Source: Chrysemys picta bellii (taxonomy: Eukaryota; Chordata; Testudines; Emydidae). Taken from it: DNA of 64,000 nucleotides. Shown here in pieces: positions 11,100-23,918 of the stretch. Under the pieces are notes generated by a model, which was given only the letters and a program-made list of their open reading frames with translations, searched no databases and was not told the origin of the DNA. Every line of letters begins with the position of its first letter. Position 1 is the first letter of the stretch. The stretch lies in assembly GCF_011386835.1 (NCBI RefSeq), contig NC_088791.1:8866998-8930997 (forward strand), read 5' to 3'. The translations under genes were made by a program, and so were the position numbers.

Positions 11100-11405
11100 T
11101 ATTGTTTATTTATATGAAGGTAGGGCCTGCAGAATCCAATCAACACTGCGGCCCCATTGTGTTAGGCACTGTAATACATGCACATAGTAATAAACAGCCC
11201 CTGCCCCAAAGAACTTCCAGTGTTTCTGTTTTAGACTATAAGAATGGACGTATTACCATCCCCATTAACAGGTGGGGAATATGATGAAACAGACAGATTA
11301 AGTCATTTGCCCAAAGACACACAGGGAGTCTGTGTCAGAGCTGAGAAATTAAGCTAGATCTCTTGAATCCCAATCCAGCACCTTAACCCCCAGACCATCC
11401 TTCTT
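11100..11405 (-). repeat. SINE, reverse orientation, near full length
   Basis: Read on the reverse strand it starts with GGATGGTCTGGGGGTTAAGG (tRNA-like head). It continues through CACACAGGGAGTCTGTGTCA (given on the + strand) and the box CCCATTTTA-type core. It ends in the tail whose + strand reads GGCCCCATTGTGTTAGGCAC, CCCTGCCCCAAAGAACTT. It is the best complete example here of the tRNA-head/CORE/LINE-like-tail SINE found in fragments elsewhere. Confidence 0.75.
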
Positions 11406-14275
11406 CTGTATAGCTCCTATTGTTACAAATGGACCTTTCATGGGTGTGTCATACACCACATATTCCAGTTGGTATATATTTTTTTAAACATTAGGTTAGA
11501 CAGGGTGACTTTCATCACAGGGCAGGTACTCTCACAATTTGACAAAGATGCACATTTCCAACTGGAAAGGCGAGCTATGGTGGGAAGCAACTGATATGGA
11601 AAGCCTATAGGAGCCCAGTCTAGGGAGCAAGGAGCAGCAATGGGAACCCAGGTATTAAAAGGACACCAGACCCTACAGAATCAAAGCTTTCACTGTTTTG
11701 TTTTGTTTTTTTAAAAGCATGCATTCTTTTCAATGGCGCAAACAGACATGAAAATGTAAATGCAAGCGCTGCTACCCCATTAACCCAGCCTTGCAGAAAC
11801 GTTTCTCCAATTAAACCATAGCACCAGCAAAGATAACAGTATGAGCACGTTCACCCTGTTTACCTCAACGAGCTGTGAACTTAAAAGCCTATATGAGACT
11901 GTGTTAGAGTTAACATTTCTGAGCACCAGCAATCTAAGAAAAACTCTCTGATGGAATTGCTACACCTGGAAAACATTGCCTTTGTGATCTCCCTCCCAAA
12001 CCTTCCAGCCCAGGCAACTTTGAAAAGGTGGCTCATCGGAATTCAAAGCAGTACACAGGACAAGAACGATCTGGGGAATCCCACGGTACCAACATTCAAA
12101 GCTGAGGAGCCAGGCCTGAGCACAGATTCAGCTGGCACCTACAACTCTTCAACTGGGGGAAGAGAGGTGGTGAGTAAAAGAGCAAACGGGACTCAGCAGC
12201 TTGCATCCCAGTGTCCCAGGATCCCGCTGTGAGCACTCTCCAGGGCTTCTTATTATGAATGTGTCCCTGGAAGCCCTTGCAGTTAGTGGCACTGGCCCCA
12301 GCAAGGTACCAGAAGTGAGTGCCGGACTGGCCTATCCCCATCACCATTACCCACTGTACCAGCAGAAGCATGGAGCCCCACAGTGACTCCAGATCCTGGT
12401 AGGATCATTCTTTGTGGTGTGCTATCAAAGTGTCCTGGCTTCAAGAGACCCCTCCCAACCCTCAGGGAGCCAGGGGTGAGTCACATGACCTACTAACAGC
12501 AGTCATGTAAATCTGAGCTTCTTTGGAATTCTAACCTCTGCTTCCATCAGTTTTCTTGACCCTTGCCTGCTGTGCTAGTCACTCCCTCCAACCTGTAGTC
12601 AATCACTCAATGCTTCTCCCCCTTTTTGCCTCCATCCTTCTCCTCTGCTCCCAACCTTTTCTCCTCCCCCATTTCACCCCGACCTCCTACATGCATTAAA
12701 AGAAATATGATTTCCAAGAAATGTGAATAACTAACCAAAGCGATCACCTAATCTCACTGATGTGAATCTCGTCCTCCCATCCCCAGCTCTCCACTCTCCT
12801 CTCCCCTCACGTTGTGTGTATTTTTAGATTACATGCTCCTCAAAGAAGAAACTGTGGCCAAAATGTTCAAAACTGGATGGTTAGGCACCTATCTCCATAT
12901 TTAGGCACTTGCAATCAGGGGGTTTGATTTTTTGAGGTGCTGAGCAGACTTAAGTGTCTGAACACTCTGGAATGTCTCTTTTGTTCTGTAAAGTACTCTG
13001 CATGCTTTGGGTGCTATTTAAACAGTGATGACCCGCTGAGTAAGGGAGGCTCCCCTTCTACCCAATGGCTGGCTTTGCCTTCTCCAGTTTCAAAAGGCAG
13101 GGGAGCTGGAGCCATTTCAAAAAAGCCTTTTTGCATAGAAATCTGAAAAAAGAACACACTGAACTGTGATTAAGAAAGGAAGACGTGACCATCTATCCTT
13201 ATTTGCATCCCTGCCAATTTCACTGAAGAATTTTGTATGGCACCCCTGTGAACTTCTAAATCACAAAGCAAACACAGCCTGGGTCACAGTGAAATGAGAC
13301 GCCTCGTCTTTCTAAAACCGTTTTCTTCTCCCTCTTTCTTTCCCCATTGAAGAAAAATTCTGAGCTGCTTAACCGCAGCCATAAAATGATATTATGTTCA
13401 ATGACTTACATTCAGTGTCAAATCCTTTCTCAGCCATAATCTAATTCTAAAGCCAGGATTCCACTATCTTTCCATGAAAGCAGCACACATTGGAAGAAAG
13501 GCAAGCCTCAGTCATACTAAGCCAGGATGTTAACACTTGCTTATCCTCTCACTCACACAAAAAGAAATCTCTAACAGGCAATTTAACACAGATATGTTTT
13601 AAGAAAATGCAAAGATGGCTGCTTGGGAATGCATTCAGTGCTTTATTTGATCTTTTGTAGGTAAACAGGCACATGCTTTAAGCACATGCTTAAAGAGGCC
13701 TTTTCCAGGCACAGTTCAGAGTCTTCCTAAATAGACAGTGGACATGATCAGGTGACATCTAGCCACAGGGATGGTTTAAGCTTTTAAATAATACATTAGT
13801 AACAATACTTAGCGCATGTGCACACACCAGCTTAGCTCTTCAAAATGCACCATTGACATTAACTAGGTTATGAACAGAGACAATATCAAGTAGCTAAATC
13901 CAGTATAAAGGTCATGGATATTCAACAAGTACCTAGATATTGTTAGACTTTGTACTCTTACTTTATCAGTAATCAAGCTAAGCAAAGTCTGGCTAGGCTA
14001 TTGCTAGGGCCACTGGAAATTTTCAGGAAATTTTGCCAAACATTCATAGCGAGATTCCAAATCTGTGCTAATATGTGGGGTTTCCGCAGCATGTAATTTC
14101 AGTGACGCTGGTCATTACATGGACGAGAGGCCCCGCGAAGGAGACCCAGATCTTATTGGAAATGGTGCCGTGGTGCTTTTCCCTCTGAGAAAGTACAAAT
14201 CCAACGCCCCCGCATGATGTAACAGGGTGCTACAGTGCACTGCAGCAGAGGCATACCCACGTTCAGATTCAGTTT
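11406..14275. other. Mostly unique DNA; degenerate repeat around 12850-12960
   Basis: No gene was recognised. 12850-12960 contains AAATGTTCAAAACTGGATGG, then GGTTAGGCACCTA and TTTAGGCACTTGCA, the pattern of a common sauropsid palindromic repeat (also at 33462-33555). 12600-12700 is pyrimidine-rich. The 93- and 91-codon frames overlapping at 11951-12371 lie on opposite strands and have no domain I recognise. Confidence 0.4.
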
Positions 14276-15155
14276 TAGAATCATGGAAGTCTAGGGTTAG
14301 AAGGGATCGCAATGGTCATCTAGTCCATCCCCCTACCAAGATGCAGGATTTGTTCTGTCTAACCCGGCGATCGGCAACCTCTGGCACGCGGCTCACCAGG
14401 GTAAGCCCCCTGGCGGGCCGTGCCGGTTTCTTTACCTGCCGCGTCCGCCTAAGCGCAGTTCGCCGTTCCAGGCCAATGGGGGCGGCGGGAAGCGGCGGCC
14501 AGCACATCCCTTGGCCTGCGCCGCTTCCCACAGATCCCATTGGCCAGGACCGGCGAACTGCGCCCAGTGGGAGCCGCAATCGGCCGAACCTGCGGACGCG
14601 GCAGGTAAACAAACTGGCCCAGCCCACCAGGGCGCTTACCCTGGCGAGCCGCGTGCCAAAGGTTGCCGATCCCTGGTCTAACCCATCCAAGACAGATGGC
14701 CATCCAGCCTCCTTTTGAAAACCTTCCACAACCTCCCTAGGCAGGAAGGAGCTTCAATAACCTCGCTAGGCACTCTGTTCCACTGTCCTACTTACCAATA
14801 GGAAGTTTTCCTGAGATTTAATCTAAATCTGCTATGCTGTAGTCTGAACCCACTGCCTCTTGTCCTGCCCTCTGTGGCAAGAGAGAAGAACTTTTCTCCA
14901 TCTTTTTTTGGCAGCCTTTCAAGCATTTGAAGACTGCGATCATGTCCCCCCTCAATCTCCTCTTTTCCAAACTAAACATTCCTTCAGCCTTTGCTCATCT
15001 GGCTTGCATTCCACCCCTTTGATCATCTTTGTCGCTCGCCTCTGGATCCTTTCCAGTTTCTCCACACCCTTTCTATACACTGGTGCCCCAAATCGGACAC
15101 AGTTCTCCAGCTGAGGCCTCACCAGCACCGAGTAGAGCGGTACTATCACCGTCTG
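14276..15155 (-). mobile_element. CR1 LINE 3' portion, reverse, split by a hAT MITE
   Basis: On the reverse strand this is the last part of the CR1 second ORF plus the 3' UTR, truncated at its 5' side. The 14952-15149 segment encodes VRPQLENC...[21 protein letters not shown], the conserved CR1 C-terminal block. The 3' side ends with AGGGTT...GATTCTAAAA-like sequence near 14276, where the CR1 tail is expected. The copy is interrupted between about 14357 and 14683 by the element described next. Frameshifts and stops make it inactive. Confidence 0.85.
14365..14675. mobile_element. GC-rich hAT MITE inside CR1
   Basis: A 311-bp element. The left end CGGCGATCGGCAACCTCTGG and the right end (reverse complement CAGGGATCGGCAACCTTTGG) are inverted repeats. 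It is flanked by the 8-bp duplication GTCTAACC (14357-14364 and 14676-14683). The core contains TTTACCTGCCGCGTCCGC and its inverse GCGGACGCGGCAGGTAAA, plus AGGCCAATGGG and its inverse CCCATTGGCC, so the whole element folds back. Open frames on both strands (84-163 codons) simply reflect the stop-poor GC-rich palindrome. Confidence 0.9.
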
Positions 15156-15769
15156 TGACTTACATGCTAAACCTCTAATGTCATTTTAAAAATTACAAGC
15201 CCTGAGGTAGACTCTCCTTTTTATGACCTTTGAGAACAAGCAGGAAGCCACTTTGCAAGTTCCACATGATCCACCTATACTGCAAAACTAAAACGTGTGT
15301 CAACTGTGCTGGGAGGCAGCATGCTGTGACGGGGCACCCTGACAAAGATATATTTGTAGTGCAGATGGCCCCATGCTGAGGGACCACAATGTGGGGAAAA
15401 AAGCAAGCCTATGAGACCACACCCAGGTGATATTATTCCATGACAGCATTGATGTATTAAAATCACCGGCACGCTGTCTACACTATAGCTTAAAGCATTA
15501 CTAATACCATTCCAGCACCACCCAGATATCCATGCAGGGAAGAATAAACCAAGTTATATAATTGTTCTCACGCATGGTTATTTGTGAAGCGTGCAGAGGG
15601 CCCAACAGAGAAGAAGGGGATGTAAACAGCACATACAATTGTTTGGAATTGAAGCTACGTACTTACTCCTCCAATTCTACATACACAGACTTGTCTACAT
15701 CAAACTTTTCTTCTCAAAATTTCCCACCTTTACTATTCATGCAGGAAGATGCATCTATCGAAGGTACTT
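15156..15769. other. Unique DNA, no gene recognised
   Basis: I see no gene or repeat here. The open frames are short and overlapping. Confidence 0.4.
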
Positions 15770-16012
15770 AAATGGTCTCCATTACTGTAGTACCCGAGCA
15801 CCTTGTGATCATTAATGCATTTATCCTCACAACCTCCGTTTGAGGCAGGGTAGTGCTATTATCTCTGTATTACAGACAGAGGAATGAGGCACAGAGGGCT
15901 AAATGACTCACCCAAGGTCAAATAGAAAGTCTGCGGCAGAGTGAGGAGTAGAACCCAGGGTTCCAGAGTCCCCGGTTAACACACAGGTTAACACATTGGA
16001 CCATCCTTCTTC
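15770..16012 (-). repeat. MIR-like SINE, reverse orientation
   Basis: The + strand reads tail-first: TACTGTAGTACCCGAGCACC, then ATTATCTCTGTATTACAGAC, GAGGCACAGAGGGCTAAATG, CTCACCCAAGGTCAAATAGA, GTAGAACCCAGGGTTCCAGA, and ends ACATTGGACCATCCTTCTT. This is the reverse complement of the SINE head, box B and core. Confidence 0.8.
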
Positions 16013-18667
16013 CTATCCCTCTGGTAGAGGTGGTGGGAGCAAACAAGCCACCAGTGTTTATTTTACCCACCAGGTCATGCAGACTTGCTCTTATCAGGGT
16101 TGACTCTGTGGTACTTCCACTGCTGCTCCCTCCAACAGTAGCAATGGTGGAAAATTGTGAGTAAAAGATAAAGAAGACCATAGATTCTGTGTTATGGAAT
16201 CTAATCTAAGGAATCTGGGGCGATCATTCTGGAAGGAAAGCAGGACACCAGGATGCCTCCCTCACCACCCAGCTAGGTGAAGACTTTTGCAGGTAGCATC
16301 CAGGCAAAGCATGGAAGAAAGGAAGCGGCAACCTATTCTGGGCCTCTTGTTTTCTTGGGTTCTTTCACCCCCACTGCACCCCAGATACTTAGCTAATTGG
16401 AACTGCATATTTTCAGCATACATCTTCAGCTGTAATTTGGTGCAGCTGTTTCGCACTGTAAGTAGGATCTGAAATGATTTAATTATAACATGCAGGCATC
16501 AGGAACAGCAATGCAATTACAAATAACAACCATAGAAATGCTAATAAATGTCACTTTATTGGAAAGGAGAAAGACAAGAGACTACTTCATGGGAGCAATT
16601 AAAGGCGCCTTTGTGAGCAGGAAAATGAACTGGCCTTCAAAACATTTTGATGGTTTTATTTGCAGATGAAACGAAGGTCTCTAAAGAGGTCTGCCAAACA
16701 ATTTGAAAAAAAAAAAAAGCCATGTGACCAACTTACAAGAGTCATGTTTGGGAAAGACAACTCCAAAGAGCCTCACTGTATGGCAGCCTTATGTTCAGCA
16801 CAACTTTCACCAATTTCAAAACCACACAGGGCTCTTTGAAATCCGGACAGCTCAAGAAACTCAAGATCTTCTATCTACGTTCAAGTGAAAGCGTTACAAA
16901 TTACTGCCTGCTCTGTTGGGTCCTCAAGGCCCCACTCTGTTCTCATTGCAGTCCAATGTCTTCGATGGACTTACTCCTGGTTTACACCACTGAAAATTAG
17001 ACCAGAAACAGTCCCTGAAAGCTGAATAATGGCTCCTAATTTAGAATTGGGGAAAGGGATAAGGTGCCTATCTTGAAATTTGTACAGACCAGACTATGAA
17101 AAAACTGAGGCCTTGATCACTTGTAAGCATTATTATTATTTATATCACAGTGCCCAGGACGCCTATGAAATCCTATGACACTTTTAGAAGTAGAGTAGAA
17201 TTAATCCGCATCCTGCCCCAATTCTAGGTAAGGTAATTATACTCCACCTAATTAAATTCCCCCTGCAATTTCAACTATATAAAGTGTTCTTCATATATGC
17301 TCCAAACTGACAGTGAACCTACGCATTACTGAACAAGTGCAAGATTCCGCCTTAGAGGAAGGTGCATTCTAGCAAACATATCCCTGTAGGTTCACACTCA
17401 ATCTAGTGTGTATATGCATTTATAGAGCACTTGCAGATCCTTCAGCATGAAAGGCAGTAAATAAATTTAAGATGTTATAGCATTTACTTTGATAAACCAT
17501 GCTCATCTAGATACGCGATGGGTTTGGACTGTATTTGTCATTATATTCTATGTGACTTTAATAAGTGTGACACTGATATCCCCTTTCTTGTGCTTATTTG
17601 GTAACCTCACATACCACTGTAGAAAGATAAGAGTGCATCTCTCTCTCTCTGGACCGCAGACTAGTATGTTCTGTGTCTCTAGCGCATGATGCTTTTGTTA
17701 ATGGCAAAGTAAATGCAGAATTATCTGATCTGGACTGTTTTGTTGGAAACCACCACTGGTGAGTTTGCTATATCAAAAATAATTGCACCCCGCCTATTAT
17801 GAACCCAAGCCTTACAAATGTTCAGACACCATGGCTGCCAGCAGGGACAGGGTGAAGAAACTTCCCCTGCTAATTCAATCATTTATAACCAATTTCCATT
17901 ATCTGATAGCAGTAGGGCTTTTATCTTTCCCTCTGGTTCAGTCACTAGGGGAGGATGTGGTCACACACCCTTGAGCCACTGCACTACACTAAATGTTATG
18001 GTCAATCCCAAAGCTAACAATCTCTGATATAAAGAGAGGAACTGAGATGTATTTTCAGGGTTAGGATAAGGTGAACAATTTGATTTAGGACAAATATTGT
18101 CACCCGCACACATGACTTTTAAAGAAAACCCAGACAACTATTGTGTTGTGGCCAGCTTTCTGCATGCCGTTCAAAAGCTGTCCCCCCAGGACTGAAACAC
18201 TTTTTCCATTTCTGCCACTAGTGCTGTGGTTTCATTGTACTGAATGGACCAGTGGAAACACAGAAAGGCCATTTCAGAGCAGCGATGGACTGTCAGCAGA
18301 AACGTGCTGTCGCACAAGCCTACGGTGAAGCCTCTTAAATAATTTGCTGCCAGTTGGTTGCGGACGATCCAGAATAGTACCCTGTACACTCAGAAAGATG
18401 TCTAGGGAATGAAGGGGTTGAGAATCTAGAAAGCCGGTTTCCTCTCTTTGTGTATGCAATAGACTGCCAGATGACAGCTGGAGTGAATGTACTGAAATCA
18501 TGAAGGAAATTTTTTCAAGTGATTAAGAATATGAAGAGCGAATTGAAGTATCATCAGTTCCAAAAGGGTATATTGTAGTGTCTGCTTAAGTGCCTCCATA
18601 GTCTACTTCCCCAATCTCTCTCCTCTATTGTAGGATATTATTTAGGGAACAAGCCTACATTGGCAGA
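16013..18667. other. Mostly unique DNA; small SINE tail fragment at 17125-17175
   Basis: No gene was recognised. 17125-17175 (ATTATTATTATTTATATCAC, AGTGCCCAGGACGCCTATG) is a reverse-oriented SINE tail fragment. 16925-17000 has a degenerate GTCTTCGATGGACTTACTCC-type common repeat. 17637-17650 is a short (TC)n. Confidence 0.4.
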
Positions 18668-18738
18668 GGAGTGGCCAAGATGACCTAAGATAGGTCATCT
18701 CTCCGCCCTCCATCTCTAGTTGATATGATTCTATGAAA
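18668..18738 (+). repeat. CR1 3'-end fragment
   Basis: GGCCAAGATGACCTAAGATA ... CCATCTCTAGTTGATATGAT TCTATGAA matches the layout of the CR1 3' UTR end (AGATGACCT...ATTCTATGA). Only about 70 bp remain. Confidence 0.6.
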
Positions 18739-21000
18739 TCTACCACAGAAGCAACCACTTTCTGTGCTGTCAGAGAATAGCATCTGTAACAGCTCCCAAC
18801 TGTCAGAAGATCTCCTAAATTCGGCCCTCCGAATATACAGGTAACATAGGCTGCATGTACTTTTTCTCCCCAGTAAGGACCCTCACGCTGCCTTTTTCAG
18901 TTCTATAACAGATGGTGGGAGGTGGCCTCAGGAAAAACAGGTGCTGGGGACAAATATCAGTGTCACTCCATCTAAGACGTGAAGACAGTACTTTGTTGCA
19001 ATGCAACTGCCACAACTTGAACAACAGACAATAAGAAACCCACAAGAAGTAAATATTTATTCTTGAGTAAAAACTCCAGGCTACACCTACCCTGAACCAG
19101 GTTTCCTAGATGCACCAAGCCTTAAGATTTCAGGGCTTGGTGAGGGCAAGGATAAAGACAGGACTCTGGTTGTCCCTGGTGATGCTTAGACTAAACATAC
19201 CTGTTATAGGAAGTACAGCTTTTGTCACTGCTACATTTGTTTAAGACTCAAAGACAATTCTTCTGCCAACACAAAAGAATCATTCAGAAACACCAGGAAG
19301 TACAACAGTCCCACAAATAAGAAGCCATAGAAAATGAAAAGGATGTTTTTATGTGAACTGGATATAGAGACCTGAAAACAGAAATCCTGTGTCAGTGGAG
19401 TTAACAAGGTGAATTTGTCCCATTTAGGATGCGAGGTCCTAAATGTTCAAAACCAACACTAGTGCTTTAGAATATAATGGGTTTAGTGATTATTTCCACA
19501 ATGATTTCTGGGAGATCTGGTTTCTCTCACGTTTGACCACCCAGAATGATGGAATTGATGTTATCATCCCTGAAGCAAGGAGAGAGAACATGTTGCATAG
19601 TTCCCCTGCACCTCTTAGTAGACAGCACATGACAGCATTTCTGTCTTATAGGAGAGACTGATGTTTCAGCGTGTCTTATGCCAAGGTGCAAATAGGGCGT
19701 GGGAAGCCGGGGGAAATGACATCCCAGAAACCAAGGGATATAGGTATGTGAAAGCCACACAAGTCATACTGGAACAACTCCAACATCTTGAATCACCACC
19801 ATTGAAATATTCAGCCTGTTAATGATCTATGCCTTGGCTGGTGCACTAGTAGGGTGAAGGAGGACTAATACTTGAATGCATGATCATTATAATTCAGTGA
19901 TTTAATCCCCATTCCCAACCCAAGCACCCCTAATGAATACACAGAGTAACAAGACTAACTATCATCTGGAAAGTCTAGGTCACCACCATACAGCAACACA
20001 GCAAGAATGGACCACTGGAAAGCACTAAGCCAATTTTAAAAGCTGCCTTGAATCTCGAAAAATGACAAGAAGCTTCTATATATTAAAAAAAAAAAATCTT
20101 GAAAATCCTCCACAAATAGCCAAACTCTGACAGTTCTTTGCGGGCCTTTGCAAGTCCTGGTGCTTTTACAGCTGTGTCTACCAGCATCTTTCACTAACTC
20201 TTAAATTAATTCCAACACTTCCTACACAAAAGCAGAACTTCTGGAGAGAGGGTAAAAGAAAGTGTGATAAATTCAGATATTACAATCTCTTTCTTTTCCT
20301 TTCTCTCTTTTTGTAAAAGCTAGGGTAAAGATCTCTCTACAGAGAAGAGCACATTCTGTTCAGGGCCAAAACAGAACTGTGTGGGATCCATTGCTGTCAC
20401 TCCAGCAGCATGAATAATACAGAGGAGAGACAGGCTGCATTTCCATGGCTTTGAAATGTCTTCGAGAAAAGATGAAAAGGGCTCTGCATTCCTTTTGAAT
20501 TAGTTCAAGTATTGGTGTGTCCATCTATAGCTTTGCATTTCTCTTAGAGTCCAACCTACTCAGAAAATTAGACTCAAGGATACGAGAGCCTTGCGTGAAC
20601 CCCACAGTGACATGCAATTTCTGTGGGGAAGTGAAGACCGTGCAAGATAATGAAACACGTCTTTTCTGTGTTGGAATATACATGGAGATGTATTTAAGGT
20701 AGACTGTCTTTACCGGTCTCACCAGGTAAGGATTGATGGGTGCCTTCCTAGTATCGAGGCCAGGACGTGATAATGTGTGGTCTAGTTATTGGCTGGAACA
20801 AATGACTGACAGACAGGAGAATCCCAGGTTTCATGTTAAGACATTCACTGTATGACCTCTTTTTGTTCAGTAAATCCAGTCTGGATACAAGGCAGGATAC
20901 CTTATAGAGTGAGCTGATGCTCAAAATTCCCCTCTGCAAAAACAGAGGAACCTTATACTGAAGTGCCAAGGAACACTTGTGAGAAAGAATTTACATATGT
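18739..21000. other. Unique DNA, no gene recognised
   Basis: No gene or recognisable repeat, apart from a 12-A run near 20086. Confidence 0.4.
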
Positions 21001-21037
<37 letters not shown>

Positions 21038-21053
21038 GAGAGAGAGCTGGGGT
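21001..21053 (+). repeat. (CA)n microsatellite with GA-rich tail
   Basis: About 15 CA units followed by AGAGTGAGAGAGAG. A simple sequence repeat, likely length-variable. Confidence 0.95.
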
Positions 21054-21607
21054 GAACCTTATAATGTGGGATCTGCTAGTCTTGCACCATTTTTATCACA
21101 AGTGATCATCAGCTTTGAATACAGCAGCAGCAGTTAAAAACAATTAGCCAGGTCAGGGGTACGAACTATGATTGCTTCTTTCAATGCCATTAATGGGTTA
21201 ATATGAGAGTGTTAACAATAATGTTCTAGTCAAATGCCAACCATAGATTCAAATGGGTCTGTTGTACTTCCTCTCTTTAGCTGTGGCGTAGTGTGTTGCT
21301 GTGAACTGTTAACCAGTTGCTGCACTGTACCACAGTGGCAGCCATGTCAAGTGACCTCTGGAGCAGAAGCCCATGTGTGTGGGTGGGGGAGGCTGTCAAC
21401 CTCATCTCCGGCCCAGAGGGCTGGGTGTATGAGCTTCTCTTACCACCCCAGGACAGGGCTGTGCAGGAGTGGCAGGGTGGTTGTGGTAGGGGTCCCAGTA
21501 CTGTCAGCCCTCTGTTGTGGTAGCAGGAAGGCCCACACACTGAGAGCGCTTTGCTGGGCAGTGTGGTTGGATATCAGTGGAGGCCCATGTTGTCAGTTTT
21601 CAGGCTG
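21054..21607. other. Unique DNA, no gene recognised
   Basis: The 171-codon forward frame starting at 21234 has many cysteines and runs into the GC-rich element at 21616, so I do not regard it as a gene. No other feature is visible. Confidence 0.4.
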
Positions 21608-21615
21608 GCCAGGGC

Positions 21616-22226
21616 CAGGGCTGGCTCCAGGCACCAGCCGAGCAAGCTCGTGCTTGGGGCGGCAGATTCTACGGGGCGGCATTCTGCCCAATCCTAGGGC
21701 AGCACAGCCGCTTTTTTTGTTGTTGTTCGCTGATCCGGCCACCCCGTAGGGGGCGGCGGCGCGGAGGAAGGGAGCGCCCTGCTGGGAGCAGGCTGCGCAC
21801 TCCATCTGCCCCAGCTAGTGCCAGGTCTGTGGCAAGCCCGGCAGGGCAGCCCGCGTCCTTCCCTCCCCATCGACTGGAGCGGCGTGGAGCTCTCCCGGCA
21901 GGTGGCGCAGCGGTCGGGGCCGCATGGCGAGCACCCCGCTGAAGCCCCGGCTGCCCCCCTTTTCTCTCTCCCGCCGCTCCCTACCCCCGCTAGCCGGGGC
22001 ACGTCTGCAGCACAGGGAGTCACCCTGGCTCCGGCCGCCCCACAGGTTTTTTCCCATCCCCCGCTTTGCTGCTTCGGCCGCGCCACGGGGTTTTTTTTTT
22101 TTCCTCCCCCCACCCCGTTTTGCCACTTCGGCCGCGCTGCAGGTTTTTTTTGCTTTGCCGTTCTGGCCGCCCCAATTTTTTTTTTTTTTTTTGCTTGGGG
22201 AGGCAAAAAAGCCAGAGCCGGCCCTG
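21616..22226. mobile_element. GC-rich hAT-like element (CAGGGCYGGCTC family)
   Basis: A 611-bp element with ends CAGGGCTGGCTCCAGG and GCCAGAGCCGGCCCTG. It is flanked by the exact 8-bp duplication GCCAGGGC (21608-21615 and 22227-22234). Subterminal GCTTGGGGCGGCAG (left) and GCTTGGGGAGGCAA (right) are shared with the element at 44216-44692. The interior is GC-rich with three long T runs (about 22088-22100, 22144-22151 and 22177-22192). Long open frames on both strands (up to 254 codons) are composition artefacts without domains. It is non-autonomous. Confidence 0.9.
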
Positions 22227-22234
22227 GCCAGGGC

Positions 22235-23918
22235 CTGCCTCCTTTTCACCTCACTGTTCCCTGTCTTTGGGCCCGCCAGGATCTAGCTGGAGAAAAGGAA
22301 GACTTCAGTGCCTCACCCGTAGAGGACTCTATGGCTGCAAGTCTACCCCCTTCCACCACACTGCAATCTCAGCAGAGACCTCTGCTGGGATGGCAGGAAA
22401 CTGAGGCCTCCCTTGCCCTTGATGGAGGCCATCAGCACACAGGAGGGGAAAAGTGGCAGGCTGACTTCCAGGCTAGCAGATGGTCCTTGTGCAGGGGGTT
22501 CTTGTCACCACCTGCCCGAAAGCACAGGTGGGACTCCAGGTGTCCTATGTGGAGTTGTGCCTATGGTCCCACATTGCTTTAATCCAGCCTTGGCCGTTAT
22601 TGGGCATTACTGTAATATAAATATAATAATAACACAAGTCCATGGGTGCAGCATCAGTGATTAGTCTATGGGATTCAGCAAAACTCCCCCGAACTTCCCC
22701 AAATCCTCAAGCCAGTACCTCTCCTCAAAGCACTTATGAGAGTTTTGAGTCCCTGGGTTAATGTCAGGGAAACGAATGCCACAGGGTATGGAAACAGAGG
22801 ACATCAAACAGGTAAAAGACAATGGCACAGCTGTTAGCTGGCACCATCCAAATCAAGCCTATTCTTTCCCTGCCATCCTGCAAAGCCTCCTTTATGTGCA
22901 AAAACAAAGAGCACTAATTTTACTTCCTGCTTGGCTTTGTAGAATTCTGACATGTCCTCAGTCAAACAAGATCCACTCCTTCAATCAGGCACCATTTTTC
23001 TTGAGACGTAAGAAAAGAAGGAAGCTAAAGTAATTATTGAAAACTCGTAAGCAGCAGCTTTAGCCTAATTACCCTGACTCTCCTTTTTAATTTTTGTATT
23101 GATTGCCTCCTGTGAATATACAAGTATTGACTGAACTTGCAGAGTTTTGTGCTGCTGTGATAAGGAGAGCAGCCAGTGAAAAACAAAATGCCGTTAGGTG
23201 ACCAGATAATCAGCTGCACCTTTGCAAAAATCACACTTTTCTGTATTTCACAATCTGCCACGGACTCTTGCTCTGTGCTTCTGAGCAGCAGCATTGTCAA
23301 AGAGAATACCACCTTAGCACAGGTGCTTGCCTCAATTTTGGCATGAAGGCCTCCCCACAAGGGGGCAGATAGAACAGATGTGCAATACATTTATGTCTCA
23401 GTCACAGGTGTGACTGCCGCCCATATTTAACACAACAAGGGCCTGATCCAAAGCTCATAGAAGACAATGGAAAGACTCCCACTCCAGTAACGACAATGTA
23501 GACTGTAGTAACCCTGTTGTCAGATGCACAGCTAAATCATTTGTCCATGCCTTTCTCTTTGCCTTGATTTCTGCAATCTCCTCTCTTCTCTGGTCTTCTC
23601 AGCATTGAGGAGTCCCATAGCTATCCCATCCAATTCATCCAGAATGTGTTACAGCCAAAATTTTCTTCCTTGCTGGAGCTTACCATGTCACTTCCCTCTT
23701 TTAAACTGCTCCATTTGCTTCCCTTGGACCCCATATCACGTTAAAAATTTGTTCTTGTCTTCAAGGGTTGGATCTGAAAATCCAACTGGATTCTGCCTCT
23801 CACACCATTACAAGAAAATTAAAAAAAAAAAAGTCTGAAATCAGATGTAGTGGATCGTAAGACAGAAGAGAATCCAACTCATTTTCCCATAGCTACATCT
23901 GCACGTCGAGCAGGAGTA
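22235..23918. other. Unique DNA with a short foldback half near 23442
   Basis: No gene was recognised. GGGCCTGATCCAAAGCTCAT at 23440 repeats the left half of the foldback at 6871. A 15-A run at 23819-23831 is isolated. Confidence 0.4.

Noticed and set aside
14227..14729. 163-codon forward and 137-codon reverse frames
   Set aside because: They span a palindromic hAT MITE and flanking CR1; openness on both strands is due to its GC-rich symmetry.
21818..22582. 254-codon forward frame and 170/144-codon reverse frames
   Set aside because: They lie mostly in the GC-rich hAT-like element at 21616-22226; homopolymer runs code for poly-Phe or poly-Lys and the frames cross the element boundary.
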